Shown: positions 7,721 through 16,130 of the stretch, in pieces
Numbering within the stretch: position 1 is the first letter of the stretch
Layout of the letters: each line of letters opens with the position of its first letter
Assembly (NCBI GenBank): GCA_024686335.1
Contig: JAILCI010000040.1
Coordinates: 70,585-134,584, forward strand
DNA length: 64,000 nt
Reading direction: 5' to 3'
Source of the DNA: Bacteroidales bacterium
GTDB lineage: Bacteria; Bacteroidota; Bacteroidia; Bacteroidales; WCHB1-69
The notes under the pieces: generated by a model
What the model was told of the DNA's origin: nothing
What the model saw: the letters and a program-made list of their open reading frames with translations, nothing else
The model's database searches: none
Translations under genes and position numbers: made by a program

Positions 7721-8329
7721 ATGAGCACTCTTATTGAAGACATACAAAAAGATGTACGCTTTTCGGAATCTCTGAAAGCGTGCATGAACTGTGGCATGTG
7801 CACGGCCGTGTGCCCAGCAGCCGAGTTCTACGAATATGATCCTCGCCGAATCTGCGATATAGTACAACGTAAGGACGAAGCCGCCATCGAACAACTCCTG
7901 CGTTCAGACACAATCTGGTTCTGCGGTCAGTGCATGTCTTGTAAACCCCGTTGTCCCCGTGGCAACGCCCCTGGCGAAATCATCTCCGTGCTTCGTAACG
8001 AATCACAGAAGTTCGGTTACTTCATGGACAGCGAGATGGGACGTCAACAGGTTTTCCTAATGAAAACTTTGGAAACCAACATCCTAGAAATTGGATACTG
8101 TGTTTACCCTGACCGTGTAGACCCCAACTATCATGTGGAACAAGGGCCCATTTGGGAATGGTACCACAAGCATGTAGCTGATGTGGCCCCTAAATTCGGA
8201 GCCAACTACCACGGACAAGGCGCTGGTGCTCTCCGAGACATCCCGCACGAGGATATGGAAGAGGTACGCAAGATTTTTGAAGTCACTGGCGGCATGGAAC
8301 TCAGAAAAAAAGTGTTAGACAAAGAATAA
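7721..8329 (+). CDS. HdrC-like 4Fe-4S dicluster protein (first)
   Basis: This 202-residue soluble protein carries two four-Cys cluster motifs, CMNCGMCTAVCP near residue 21 and CGQCMSCKPRCPRG near residue 68, in the spacing typical of HdrC-type ferredoxin subunits. HdrC subunits pass electrons to a CCG-domain catalytic subunit. The C-terminal 90 residues, rich in Tyr, His and Trp (GPIWEWYHKHV), are not recognised. It begins two bases after the VOC gene and ends seven bases before a second dicluster gene, so translation is probably coupled. Confidence 0.85.
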   Translation: MSTLIEDIQKDVRFSESLKACMNCGMCTAVCPAAEFYEYDPRRICDIVQRKDEAAIEQLLRSDTIWFCGQCMSCKPRCPRGNAPGEIISVLRNESQKFGYFMDSEMGRQQVFLMKTLETNILEIGYCVYPDRVDPNYHVEQGPIWEWYHKHVADVAPKFGANYHGQGAGALRDIPHEDMEEVRKIFEVTGGMELRKKVLDKE

Positions 8330-8336
8330 AAACAAC

Positions 8337-8693
8337 ATGGCAGACTTCGGTTTTAGCATCAAAAAAACACGTTCCATTCATCTGTCGGAAGCCAACTTAC
8401 TCAAATTCCGTCAGACTGTGGAAGCTGTCCCCTCTTACAAGAACTGCATCGGCTGTGGCGGCTGTACAGCGACATGTTCAGCCCGCCAATATACTGACTT
8501 CAATATCCGAAAAGTCCACTTCTCTATCCGCAGAGGTCTCTATGATGACGCTGCCACTGAACTTCAAAAGTGCATGCTCTGCGGCAAGTGCACCCTCGTA
8601 TGTCCTCGCGGTGTAAACCTGCGCTCACTCATCATCAACATCCGTCAAATAATCTCTAACGCTAACGAACCTTTTGAAGATGGAAAATTTTAG
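8337..8693 (+). CDS. HdrC-like 4Fe-4S dicluster protein (second, short)
   Basis: The 118-residue product has two cluster motifs, CIGCGGCTATC and CMLCGKCTLVCPRG, and little else. In the first motif the last Cys is followed by Ser rather than the usual Pro. It resembles the HdrC/SdhB-like electron-transfer modules that partner with a membrane CCG-domain subunit. Its last 14 bases overlap the start of the following membrane subunit gene, a sign of tight translational coupling and joint assembly. Confidence 0.85.
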   Translation: MADFGFSIKKTRSIHLSEANLLKFRQTVEAVPSYKNCIGCGGCTATCSARQYTDFNIRKVHFSIRRGLYDDAATELQKCMLCGKCTLVCPRGVNLRSLIINIRQIISNANEPFEDGKF

Positions 8694-10461
8694 TCCTTTC
8701 GTACTGCCTTTCGTGCTGGGCGCATTCGCCCTGCTCGGCATCTGCATATACAAATTCGTGCGGTGGATCAAGCAGTTTGACCGCGTACAACAGAAGACCT
8801 TCTTCAAGAACCTCTTCACTGGAAAATTTCTCCCCGCAATATGGGAGATGTTCACCGAGTGCCTTCTTCACCTCCGCATTACCAAAAAGAACTGGCGATT
8901 GGGCTATATGCACCGCAGCATCGCCTTCGGATGGTTCCTGCTCATTTTCGTAGGCGCCATTGAGAGCCGCATTGGTACCGAAGACCATTTTCACTTCTGG
9001 GTGGCTATCTTCTACCGTTTCTTCCATCACACTCCACCTGTCAACGGCACCGAGGTCTTCTTCACCAACCTAATGGATCTGCTCTTGCTCTATGTTCTCT
9101 CAGGCGTTTTCTTGGCTCTCGTCAAGAAGATTCATTCCCGCATCTTGGGTATGAAACGCGCCACCAAACACTCCTTGATGGACAAGATCATCCGCTACTC
9201 TCTGTGGGGAATCTTTCCATTACGTCTTCTCAGCGAGTCTGTGACCGCCTGCATCTATGGCAACGGCGGATTCTTGACTCAAACAATCGGCAACTGGTTC
9301 AGCCTTCCAGTGGCTCAATTTCTCGAGCTGCCTTTGTGGACCCTCTACTCTATCGACCTCTGCGTCTTCTTCCTCCTACTGCCCTTCACTCGTTATATGC
9401 ATATCTTCGCTGAGATTTTCCTGATCTATTTCAGAAAAATGGGACTTCAAGAGCATACGCACATGACCGGTTTCACAAAGTTTGAACTCAGCGCATGCTC
9501 ACGTTGCGGTATCTGTATCGACCATTGCCCACTTTATAAAGACCTCAATATTCCGGAAGTACAATCTGTATACCTGCTCCGTAACCTTCGTAACTTGGAA
9601 TACCACAAGGATATTGTCACGGCCGCCAAAAACTGCCTGATGTGCAATCGCTGCGTGGAAGACTGTCCCGTCAACATCGACTTGATGAGCATTCGCCGCA
9701 TTGCCCGTGACAAAGGCAAAATAGACATCCCCGACAGCTATCAATATCTGAAAAAGGTTAAAAGTTTCAACGCCATTGGTCGTGTAGCCTACTTTAGTGG
9801 ATGCATGTCGCACCTCACCCCTGGCATTACACAAGCAATGGAGACGATTTTCAAAGCCGCTGGACAGGACTATTGGTACATGGACGAGCAACGCACCATC
9901 TGCTGCGGCCGTCCTCTTTTGCAGCAAGGCTTCGATAGTCAAGCTTCTGAACTGCGTCGCAAGAACACTGAATTCATTAAACAATCTGGTGCAACAGCAC
10001 TGATCACATCCTGTCCTATCTGCTATAAATCTTTTAAAGATGAATACCAACTGCACATCCCTGTGTATCATCATACCGAATACATCAACATGCTTATTAA
10101 AAATGGCAAGTTGAAAGTAAACAAGAGCGATTTGAAAGTCACCTATCATGATCCTTGTGAGTTGGGCCGTGGACGCCATATTTACAAGGAACCGCGTCAG
10201 GTTCTCGAAGCTGTTGCCAATCTCCAGAAGATTTCTGACGAGAAAGAAAATAGCCTCTGCTGCGGTATGAACCTCGGCAACACAGTGCTCACCCTTGAAC
10301 AGCAGACAACTATCCGTGATAACACGTTAGCTTGCCTGAGCGCTCCGAATCCGGATGTCATAGCCACCGCTTGCCCGATGTGCAAAAAGGCCTTCCAACA
10401 TGGCACACAAGCCAATATCCGCGACATTGCAGAGATTGTGGCTGACAATATCAAGAAATAA
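8680..10461 (+). CDS. Membrane heterodisulfide-reductase-like (HdrDE/DsrMK-type) fusion subunit
   Basis: The 593-residue protein joins an N-terminal membrane part (about residues 1-265, five or so hydrophobic segments with histidines such as YMHRSIAFGW and RYMHIF that could bind heme b) to a cytoplasmic iron-sulfur part. The latter has two four-Cys motifs (CSRCGICIDHCP, CLMCNRCVEDCP) and two CCG domains (CCGRPLLQQG and CCGMNLGN, with SGCM and DPCELGRGRH). Known fusions of this kind exchange electrons between menaquinol and cytoplasmic thiol/disulfide or ferredoxin partners. The ATG at 8680 is preferred over an in-frame TTG two codons earlier. It is the last and catalytic-looking member of the 6648-10461 operon; the true substrate is unknown. 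Confidence 0.85.
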   Translation: MENFSPFVLPFVLGAFALLGICIYKFVRWIKQFDRVQQKTFFKNLFTGKFLPAIWEMFTECLLHLRITKKNWRLGYMHRSIAFGWFLLIFVGAIESRIGTEDHFHFWVAIFYRFFHHTPPVNGTEVFFTNLMDLLLLYVLSGVFLALVKKIHSRILGMKRATKHSLMDKIIRYSLWGIFPLRLLSESVTACIYGNGGFLTQTIGNWFSLPVAQFLELPLWTLYSIDLCVFFLLLPFTRYMHIFAEIFLIYFRKMGLQEHTHMTGFTKFELSACSRCGICIDHCPLYKDLNIPEVQSVYLLRNLRNLEYHKDIVTAAKNCLMCNRCVEDCPVNIDLMSIRRIARDKGKIDIPDSYQYLKKVKSFNAIGRVAYFSGCMSHLTPGITQAMETIFKAAGQDYWYMDEQRTICCGRPLLQQGFDSQASELRRKNTEFIKQSGATALITSCPICYKSFKDEYQLHIPVYHHTEYINMLIKNGKLKVNKSDLKVTYHDPCELGRGRHIYKEPRQVLEAVANLQKISDEKENSLCCGMNLGNTVLTLEQQTTIRDNTLACLSAPNPDVIATACPMCKKAFQHGTQANIRDIAEIVADNIKK

Positions 10462-10501
10462 CAAAACTAAATTATTCATAAACAAACAAAACACAAAAAC
10501 A

Positions 10502-11962
10502 ATGAATCAAGAATTATTAAATCTCTATCCGCACGATTTGTGGGAAAATTTCGGACACATTTGTGATGCACCACACCCTTCCAAACATGAAGAAGCTGTT
10601 GTAAAATGGCTGAAATCCTGGGCTGCTGACCATCAGGTAAAGTGTGAGCAAGACGCTACTGGCAACTTGCTGTTCACTATTCCCGCAACTCCTGGTATGG
10701 AAAACCGTATGCCTGTCATCCTGCAAGCGCACTGCGACATGGTTCCGCAAGCTGACAGCGACAAAAAACACGACTTCCTCACCGACCCTATCGAGCCTAT
10801 CATCGACAACGGTTGGGTACGTGCCAACAAGACTACTCTTGGTGCTGACGACGGCATCGGCGTAGCTGCAGCTTTGGCTGCTGTCACCACTCCTGGCGTA
10901 GAACACGGTCCGCTGGAGATCCTCGTCACCATCGACGAAGAGACTGGTATGACTGGCGCTTTCGGTTTGAAAGAGGGCTTCGTAAAAGGTAAAATCCTCA
11001 TCAACCTCGATTCCGAGACTGAGGGCGAACTCTATGTGGGTTGCGCTGGTGGTCTGGACGCAAACTTCGAGCGTACCTACAAAACGATGAAGACCCCTGC
11101 CGACATGAAGGGATATAAACTCTTTGTCACAGGTCTGCACGGTGGTCACTCCGGTATGGACATCAACTTAGGTCGTGCCAACGCCAACAAGATCGCTACA
11201 CGTTTCATGAAACGTGCCGTGGTTCAATTCGGCGCTTGCATCAGCACCGTCAATGGCGGCAGCCTGCGTAACGCTATCCCGCGTGAGGCTACCGTCATCC
11301 TCGCCGTTCCTGCCAGCAAGGCTGCTGAGTTCGAAGCATTCGCTAAAGAATTCGAAGCTACTGTCAAGAATGAGTTCGCCAAGACGGAAGAGGGCATGTC
11401 CATTACCGTCAGCGGTGTAGATACCCCCAAAGAGGTTATCGAGACTAAGGCTCAGAATCAGTTCATCAACATGATCTTCGCTATTCCTAACGGCGTTCAG
11501 CGCATGAGCGATTCTATGGCTGACCTGGTTGAAACCTCCAACAACCTGGCTGCTATGCATGCTGAGAATGGCAAGATGTCTGCCATCTGTCTGCTTCGTA
11601 GCTCCGTCAACAGCGCTAAGGATGCCCTTGGCGACCGCATGACTGCTGTTGCTGAACTGGCAGAATGCAACATTGAACTCACTGGCGCTTATCCTGGTTG
11701 GAAACCCAATATGGAGTCTCCGATCATGAACACCTGCAAGACTGTCTACAACCAGAAGTTCGGTCACGACCCGAAGATCATGGCTATCCATGCTGGTCTC
11801 GAATGCGGTCTCTTCGGAGTATGCTATCCTGACTGGGATATGGTATCCTTCGGACCTACCATCGAGCACCCGCACTCTCCAGTTGAGCGCGTAAACATCG
11901 AATCTGTCGGCAAATTCTTCGACTTCTTAGTAGCAGTCCTCAAGAACGTAGCTGTAAGATAA
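10502..11962 (+). CDS. pepD: Aminoacyl-histidine (cytosol nonspecific) dipeptidase, M20 family
   Basis: PepD hydrolyses a range of dipeptides, including Xaa-His, using two zinc ions in the cytoplasm. The 486-residue length is typical. Visible metal and catalytic motifs are LQAHCDMVPQ, TLGADDGIGVAAALA, TIDEETGMTGAFGL, NLDSETEGELYVGCAGG and the dimerisation-domain GLHGGHSGMDINLGRANAN. The ATG at 10502 gives the canonical N-terminus MNQELLNLYPHDLWENF; the frame extends upstream into the preceding gene without support. It lies 40 bases after the iron-sulfur operon and could be read through from it. A strong terminator follows. Confidence 0.96.
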   Translation: MNQELLNLYPHDLWENFGHICDAPHPSKHEEAVVKWLKSWAADHQVKCEQDATGNLLFTIPATPGMENRMPVILQAHCDMVPQADSDKKHDFLTDPIEPIIDNGWVRANKTTLGADDGIGVAAALAAVTTPGVEHGPLEILVTIDEETGMTGAFGLKEGFVKGKILINLDSETEGELYVGCAGGLDANFERTYKTMKTPADMKGYKLFVTGLHGGHSGMDINLGRANANKIATRFMKRAVVQFGACISTVNGGSLRNAIPREATVILAVPASKAAEFEAFAKEFEATVKNEFAKTEEGMSITVSGVDTPKEVIETKAQNQFINMIFAIPNGVQRMSDSMADLVETSNNLAAMHAENGKMSAICLLRSSVNSAKDALGDRMTAVAELAECNIELTGAYPGWKPNMESPIMNTCKTVYNQKFGHDPKIMAIHAGLECGLFGVCYPDWDMVSFGPTIEHPHSPVERVNIESVGKFFDFLVAVLKNVAVR

Positions 11963-11977
11963 TCAGAATATTACAGA

Positions 11978-12014
11978 AAGGTGGACCAAAAAATCGGTCC
12001 ACCTTCTTTTTTTT
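11978..12014 (+). terminator. Rho-independent terminator of pepD
   Basis: The stem AAGGTGGACC/GGTCCACCTT has an 8-nt loop and a long T run to 12014. The start codon of the following lipid kinase lies only 22 bases beyond it. Confidence 0.92.
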
Positions 12015-12036
12015 CCAGTTTCTAAAACCTATCTCC

Positions 12037-12990
12037 GTGCAGACATTCAACATCAACACTTTAGATCAAGAATGGCAGATATTATTGAACATCAATGCCA
12101 ATGAAAACACCCTATTGGAAAAATGGGTTGCCATTGCACAACGATTAAAAGCGGCAGGGTATCGATATGAAACCCACCACATCACTGCAATCGGTGAAGG
12201 TATGGCCACAGCTGCACGATTATGTAAAGAAGGTGCTCGACACATCATTGCAGCTGGTGGCGACGGCACCATCAACGAGGTCGTTAACGGTATTTTCTCT
12301 TCTGGCGTGGACACACGGGAAGTCTATCTCGCCATTCTTCCTATGGGACGTGGAAACGATACGGTGAGAACGCATCATTACCCAGAAAATGCCAGTGAAT
12401 GTGTTGACATCTTAAAACAAGGTCGCTTCCTAAAACACGACATCGGCAAAGTACGTGTCACAAAAGGAGATGAGATTCTGAAGGAGCGCCATTTTATCAA
12501 CATCGCTGGATTCGGGTTCGATGGCGAAGTGATTCACAATGTCACCTACCGTCCTAAGAAACTGCCCGGACTCTCTATCTACATGTCCGGACTCATCACC
12601 ACCCTTCTCAAACGAAAGGCTCCCACAGTAAAAATCAAGGCTGGAGACAAGGAATATGATGGCAAAATATTCATGGCTTTGGGCTGCATCTGCCAATATA
12701 ACGGCAGTGGCATGCGCGAGGCCAAGATGGCAGATCCTCAGGACGGATTGATGGATATCATCATCATACCCGACATCAGCGCACCACGTGTGGCTTGGCA
12801 TCTCAAAGACCTCAAATCTGGAGATCATGTTGATAAAATCAAGTTCGTACAACACTGGCAAACTCGCGAAGTAACTATCTCCTCCGATGAACAGGTATTA
12901 GGTGAAGTGGAAGGGGAAGTGCTCCCTATTGGACAGTATCACATCTCCCTGATACCAAACTCCTTGAACGTCCTGACAAACATAAAATAA
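12037..12990 (+). CDS. Diacylglycerol/lipid kinase family protein (YegS/DagK type)
   Basis: The 317-residue protein belongs to the DAGK-catalytic family, which phosphorylates diacylglycerol or related lipids with ATP at the inner membrane face. The nucleotide-binding GGDGTINEVVNG is near residue 72 and PMGRGNDTVRTH near residue 107; the later GFGFDGEV and the C-terminal EGEVLPIG segment also fit. The start is a GTG at 12037; no upstream in-frame ATG exists and the next internal Met would remove part of the nucleotide-binding domain. There is no TAnnTTTG box between the pepD terminator and this start, so expression may depend on terminator read-through or a promoter inside pepD. Confidence 0.9.
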   Translation: MQTFNINTLDQEWQILLNINANENTLLEKWVAIAQRLKAAGYRYETHHITAIGEGMATAARLCKEGARHIIAAGGDGTINEVVNGIFSSGVDTREVYLAILPMGRGNDTVRTHHYPENASECVDILKQGRFLKHDIGKVRVTKGDEILKERHFINIAGFGFDGEVIHNVTYRPKKLPGLSIYMSGLITTLLKRKAPTVKIKAGDKEYDGKIFMALGCICQYNGSGMREAKMADPQDGLMDIIIIPDISAPRVAWHLKDLKSGDHVDKIKFVQHWQTREVTISSDEQVLGEVEGEVLPIGQYHISLIPNSLNVLTNIK

Positions 12991-13016
12991 GCTCGACAAT
13001 AGATAAATCATCGACC

Positions 13017-13190
13017 TTTCGGAGAAAACTGCGTCCTCGCAGTTTTTTTTTAACTCTAAAATGCACAAAAACCTATGCTTTATTTCGGAGAAAACTGCGT
13101 CCTCGCAGTTTTTTTTAACCCTAGAAGGCACAAAAACCTATGCTTTATTTCGGAGAAAACTGCGTCCTCGCAGTTTTTTTTACATTTAAA
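13017..13190. repeat. Three tandem ~65-bp units, each with a CTGCG/CGCAG hairpin and T tract
   Basis: A 65-66 bp unit is repeated nearly three times (starts about 13017, 13083, 13148). Each contains CGGAGAAAACTGCG, TCCT, CGCAGTTTTTTTT, so a stem AACTGCG/CGCAGTT flanked by A and T runs that would terminate transcription in both directions. Between units is a conserved CACAAAAACCTATGCTTTA spacer. It lies exactly between the convergent lipid kinase and outer-membrane protein genes. A related hairpin occurs at 36726-36745. Confidence 0.88.
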
Positions 13191-14040
13191 ATGCAGAAAA
13201 TCCTATTCCTAATTTAAATTGCAACCAATAGGCCCCAAGAATTCTTCCATAGGAATACCCTTCAAAAGTCCTCTTGCTAAAATCAGTAAATCCATCATAT
13301 TTCGTGGATATGCCTCTATATCCGCCAAACGTGGTACCCAAAGAGGCTCCAACAGAGAGTTTCATAAAAGAAAGAGGCCAGAAATCGTAACCATATTCAA
13401 CCCTTAAACCAAATAATTTCCCTTTGCCGGTTCGAATCTCTTCCAAAGAGTATTTTACTTCAGGATCATACTCACCTCCAGGCATATAGAAGAGAGTTTG
13501 TTGGATTATAGGCACGCTATCTGTGGCATAGTCAGGAACATCGTCCATAATATATTTGGTAAGGAACAGATCGAAGTTAAATTTAAAATAGTGACCAATA
13601 GGAGCCTCAGTATTTCCAACATACTGTTTATAATAAAACTGTATGCCATGAGCGGTGACATGGCCAGAGAAAACACTATAATCAGAATAGACGGGAAATT
13701 GATAACCTTGCTGATATTGACCACTATATAAATCATGCTGCATTCCTTCAAACGGAGAGGTGAAAAAGGAATATCCAGCACCTACCGTGCCTTTTTTCCA
13801 GACAGCCACCTCCACGCTCGGAGTAGCAAAGAAGTTAAGGCTGAGAATTCCATGAGACTTATCTTCGCCATATTTGTTAATCAAAGCTTCCGTTACAAGG
13901 TTGGAATGAAGATAGGCGGGCGACGTGGTACCCTCCAAGTTGAAGATCACTCTCTTGCCAAGAAGTCCATAATATTGGCCGTATCCAACAGTAGCTACGA
14001 CGACCATCACGAATAATAAAACTATCTTTTTCATACTCAT
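13186..14040 (-). CDS. Exported protein, probable outer-membrane beta-barrel
   Basis: The 284-residue product has an N-terminal signal peptide (MKKIVLLFVMVVVATVGYGQ) and then alternating aromatic/glycine-rich segments such as TVGAGYSFF, GIQFYYKQYV and LGAYWLQFKLGIGFSAF. The last strand ends in Phe, as typical for barrels inserted by BAM. No named family is recognised. Its ATG overlaps the TGA of the upstream M48 protease by four bases (ATGA), so it is translationally coupled and is the last gene of a three-gene minus-strand operon. It may be a substrate, partner or anchor of the exported protease; that is inference. Confidence 0.72.
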   Translation of the reverse strand: MSMKKIVLLFVMVVVATVGYGQYYGLLGKRVIFNLEGTTSPAYLHSNLVTEALINKYGEDKSHGILSLNFFATPSVEVAVWKKGTVGAGYSFFTSPFEGMQHDLYSGQYQQGYQFPVYSDYSVFSGHVTAHGIQFYYKQYVGNTEAPIGHYFKFNFDLFLTKYIMDDVPDYATDSVPIIQQTLFYMPGGEYDPEVKYSLEEIRTGKGKLFGLRVEYGYDFWPLSFMKLSVGASLGTTFGGYRGISTKYDGFTDFSKRTFEGYSYGRILGAYWLQFKLGIGFSAF

Positions 14041-16127
14041 CGGGCTAAATAGGAACGCAATTGGGTGTACACAAAATTATCGAGAATAACGCGGTTACTA
14101 GCCTCATTTTTGCTTAAGCCCTTCGACATCTGAGTCTTGCCCGTAGCAACATCGGCCAATACAAACTGGGCTCGGACTTCACGAATGGGAAAACAGAAGT
14201 TAGCGATAGCCACCGGGATCATCGTCGGATTGGAGAGTGTTGCCAACAAAAAGATGTATTTGCTGTAGGTGTTATAGGTATCGAAATTATGCTCGGCTGC
14301 CACAAAACAGACGTGGTGCGAGCCAACCGAATCCGTGTAGTTCTCCAACTCAGCAGCAGTATGATAAATCATTGACATGGCACGGGCATTGGAGTAATCC
14401 GTCAACCAGCGCTGCCATTTCACTAAATCATTATACTGCTCAGTAGTAGGACGGTTCGAAGCGGGCATATTGCCAGCAACCTCCACAGCCACTTTGTATC
14501 TCTTTGCTGTACGAGTCATCAACCTAAGCAAATGCTCAGACTGACGACGCCCAGCATCGATTCGCTCAGTTTTATTCTTTTTGTAACAATGCACCTCTGG
14601 AGTGACAATCAACAGCGTGTGCGGGGTCTCGCTGCTCGGTTTGGCAATAGCCTCCAAGATCTGCTCATTAGTTGCATCGGCGACTGCCCTGTTCATCATG
14701 CTGAAAAACAATGAGTCGCGATGAATATCTACCAGCATATAGTTGACTGTCTTAAACTTCTTATCTGGGAGCACCAAGGCAACGGAGTTGTTTTTAAGAC
14801 GGTCATATTTATTCTCATATTGGACAGTGTCGACAGGTTCTTCCAAATGAATATCCTCTGCCAACATGCCCTCCGGAAAATCACAGAAGTCGTTATACTG
14901 CATCTTCTCCTCGACGAAAATATCCTTCATCAAGTCCAAGACCACCTGTTCATAGTACTCCTCACCTGGATTCTCCCGATAAGCCTTCCATGCGTTGCGC
15001 AGAGCCAGCACCGACCACTCATTGCGGGATGGCTTGGTAAGAAAATAACTAACCTGCTGCATCTCACCCTCCACATCCCGATATGAGTTGTGGATAGAAT
15101 TGAACGAGCCTTTAAGTTTATGCTTGGCAATGCCATAAAGGGAGGCCACATAAGCCTTCTCCGGAAAGGGATTATACGGATAAACACTCTTCAACACATA
15201 AGCATTGTATAGAGCCTCGTCATACTGATGCCCTTGCAAGAAGAGGTCAATGCAAGCAAATCGAGCCATACGGTTAACCTCCTCAAAACGGGACTTTTCC
15301 TGGAAGAATTCAACTTTCCCTTCATCGGAATAAGCGCCGGAGAGTGCCTTGACCACCTCGCGACGTTTGTCGACATTAGGATGGGTGAAAAGGGTGTCTA
15401 TAATTCCCGTCTGATCGGTGACAGGACTCACATTGTTCAGAAAAAAGTTGTCCGGAAAATGATAGAACTCTTCCTCTACTTCCGTTCTCTGAAATGGAAT
15501 CTCATCAAAGGGAAGATAGGCATATTTAAGCACATCAAAGACTCCGTCCAAAGCATCTTTGCTATATGGAGATGGCTGATAGAAGGTGTTGAGTCCAACA
15601 CGGTCGGCCTCCAGCTCCTGTTCCCTCGAGTGCTGGTGATAGTTGAGGTATTTTGTCACATAATCGGCCTTCTTATCACTCTTTTCAACATCCAAAGCAT
15701 GGTGAAGATAGATATGTGCGATCTCATGCGACATCACGAAAGCCAGTTCCGCCTCATTGGTCACCTGGGCCAGCATGCCGGTAGTTACAAGAATAACACC
15801 ATTGTTAAGAGCATAAGCGTTGACCTTGGGGGAGAGCAGAATATAGAAATGAATCTGATTCTGCAACTGCGGATGATCTTGTAGCAGTTTCTCCGCAATC
15901 CGATCCACATAGTCGTTCATCGGAGTGCCGTAGAGGACACGTCCGCTCTTAAGCAGGCCGACCAACATTGGGTTATAGATCTTGGCGGAGCGCGGCGTGT
16001 TCAAGGCTTCTGTCAGCACCGGCGGAAAATCGCCTTGGCACTCTGGCATGACGAAATCCTCCGTCGACTGTGCACGAAGACCTTCCAAGCAGATGAGGAA
16101 TCCTATGATTAATAGCAGTCGTCTCAT
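14037..16127 (-). CDS. Exported M48-family zinc metalloprotease
   Basis: The 696-residue protein has a signal peptide (MRRLLLIIGFLICLEGLRAQ) and a gluzincin domain with the HExxH motif in FVMSHEIAHIYLHH near residue 135, preceded by NAYALNNGVILVTTGML and followed by EQELEADRVGLN, which supplies the third zinc ligand Glu. This resembles BepA/YfgC-type periplasmic proteases, which help outer-membrane protein assembly and quality control. The roughly 450 C-terminal residues are longer than in BepA and match nothing I can name. It lies between an exported unknown protein and a probable barrel protein in the same operon, with gaps of 3 and -4 bases. Confidence 0.87.
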   Translation of the reverse strand: MRRLLLIIGFLICLEGLRAQSTEDFVMPECQGDFPPVLTEALNTPRSAKIYNPMLVGLLKSGRVLYGTPMNDYVDRIAEKLLQDHPQLQNQIHFYILLSPKVNAYALNNGVILVTTGMLAQVTNEAELAFVMSHEIAHIYLHHALDVEKSDKKADYVTKYLNYHQHSREQELEADRVGLNTFYQPSPYSKDALDGVFDVLKYAYLPFDEIPFQRTEVEEEFYHFPDNFFLNNVSPVTDQTGIIDTLFTHPNVDKRREVVKALSGAYSDEGKVEFFQEKSRFEEVNRMARFACIDLFLQGHQYDEALYNAYVLKSVYPYNPFPEKAYVASLYGIAKHKLKGSFNSIHNSYRDVEGEMQQVSYFLTKPSRNEWSVLALRNAWKAYRENPGEEYYEQVVLDLMKDIFVEEKMQYNDFCDFPEGMLAEDIHLEEPVDTVQYENKYDRLKNNSVALVLPDKKFKTVNYMLVDIHRDSLFFSMMNRAVADATNEQILEAIAKPSSETPHTLLIVTPEVHCYKKNKTERIDAGRRQSEHLLRLMTRTAKRYKVAVEVAGNMPASNRPTTEQYNDLVKWQRWLTDYSNARAMSMIYHTAAELENYTDSVGSHHVCFVAAEHNFDTYNTYSKYIFLLATLSNPTMIPVAIANFCFPIREVRAQFVLADVATGKTQMSKGLSKNEASNRVILDNFVYTQLRSYLAR

Positions 16128-16130
16128 GAA

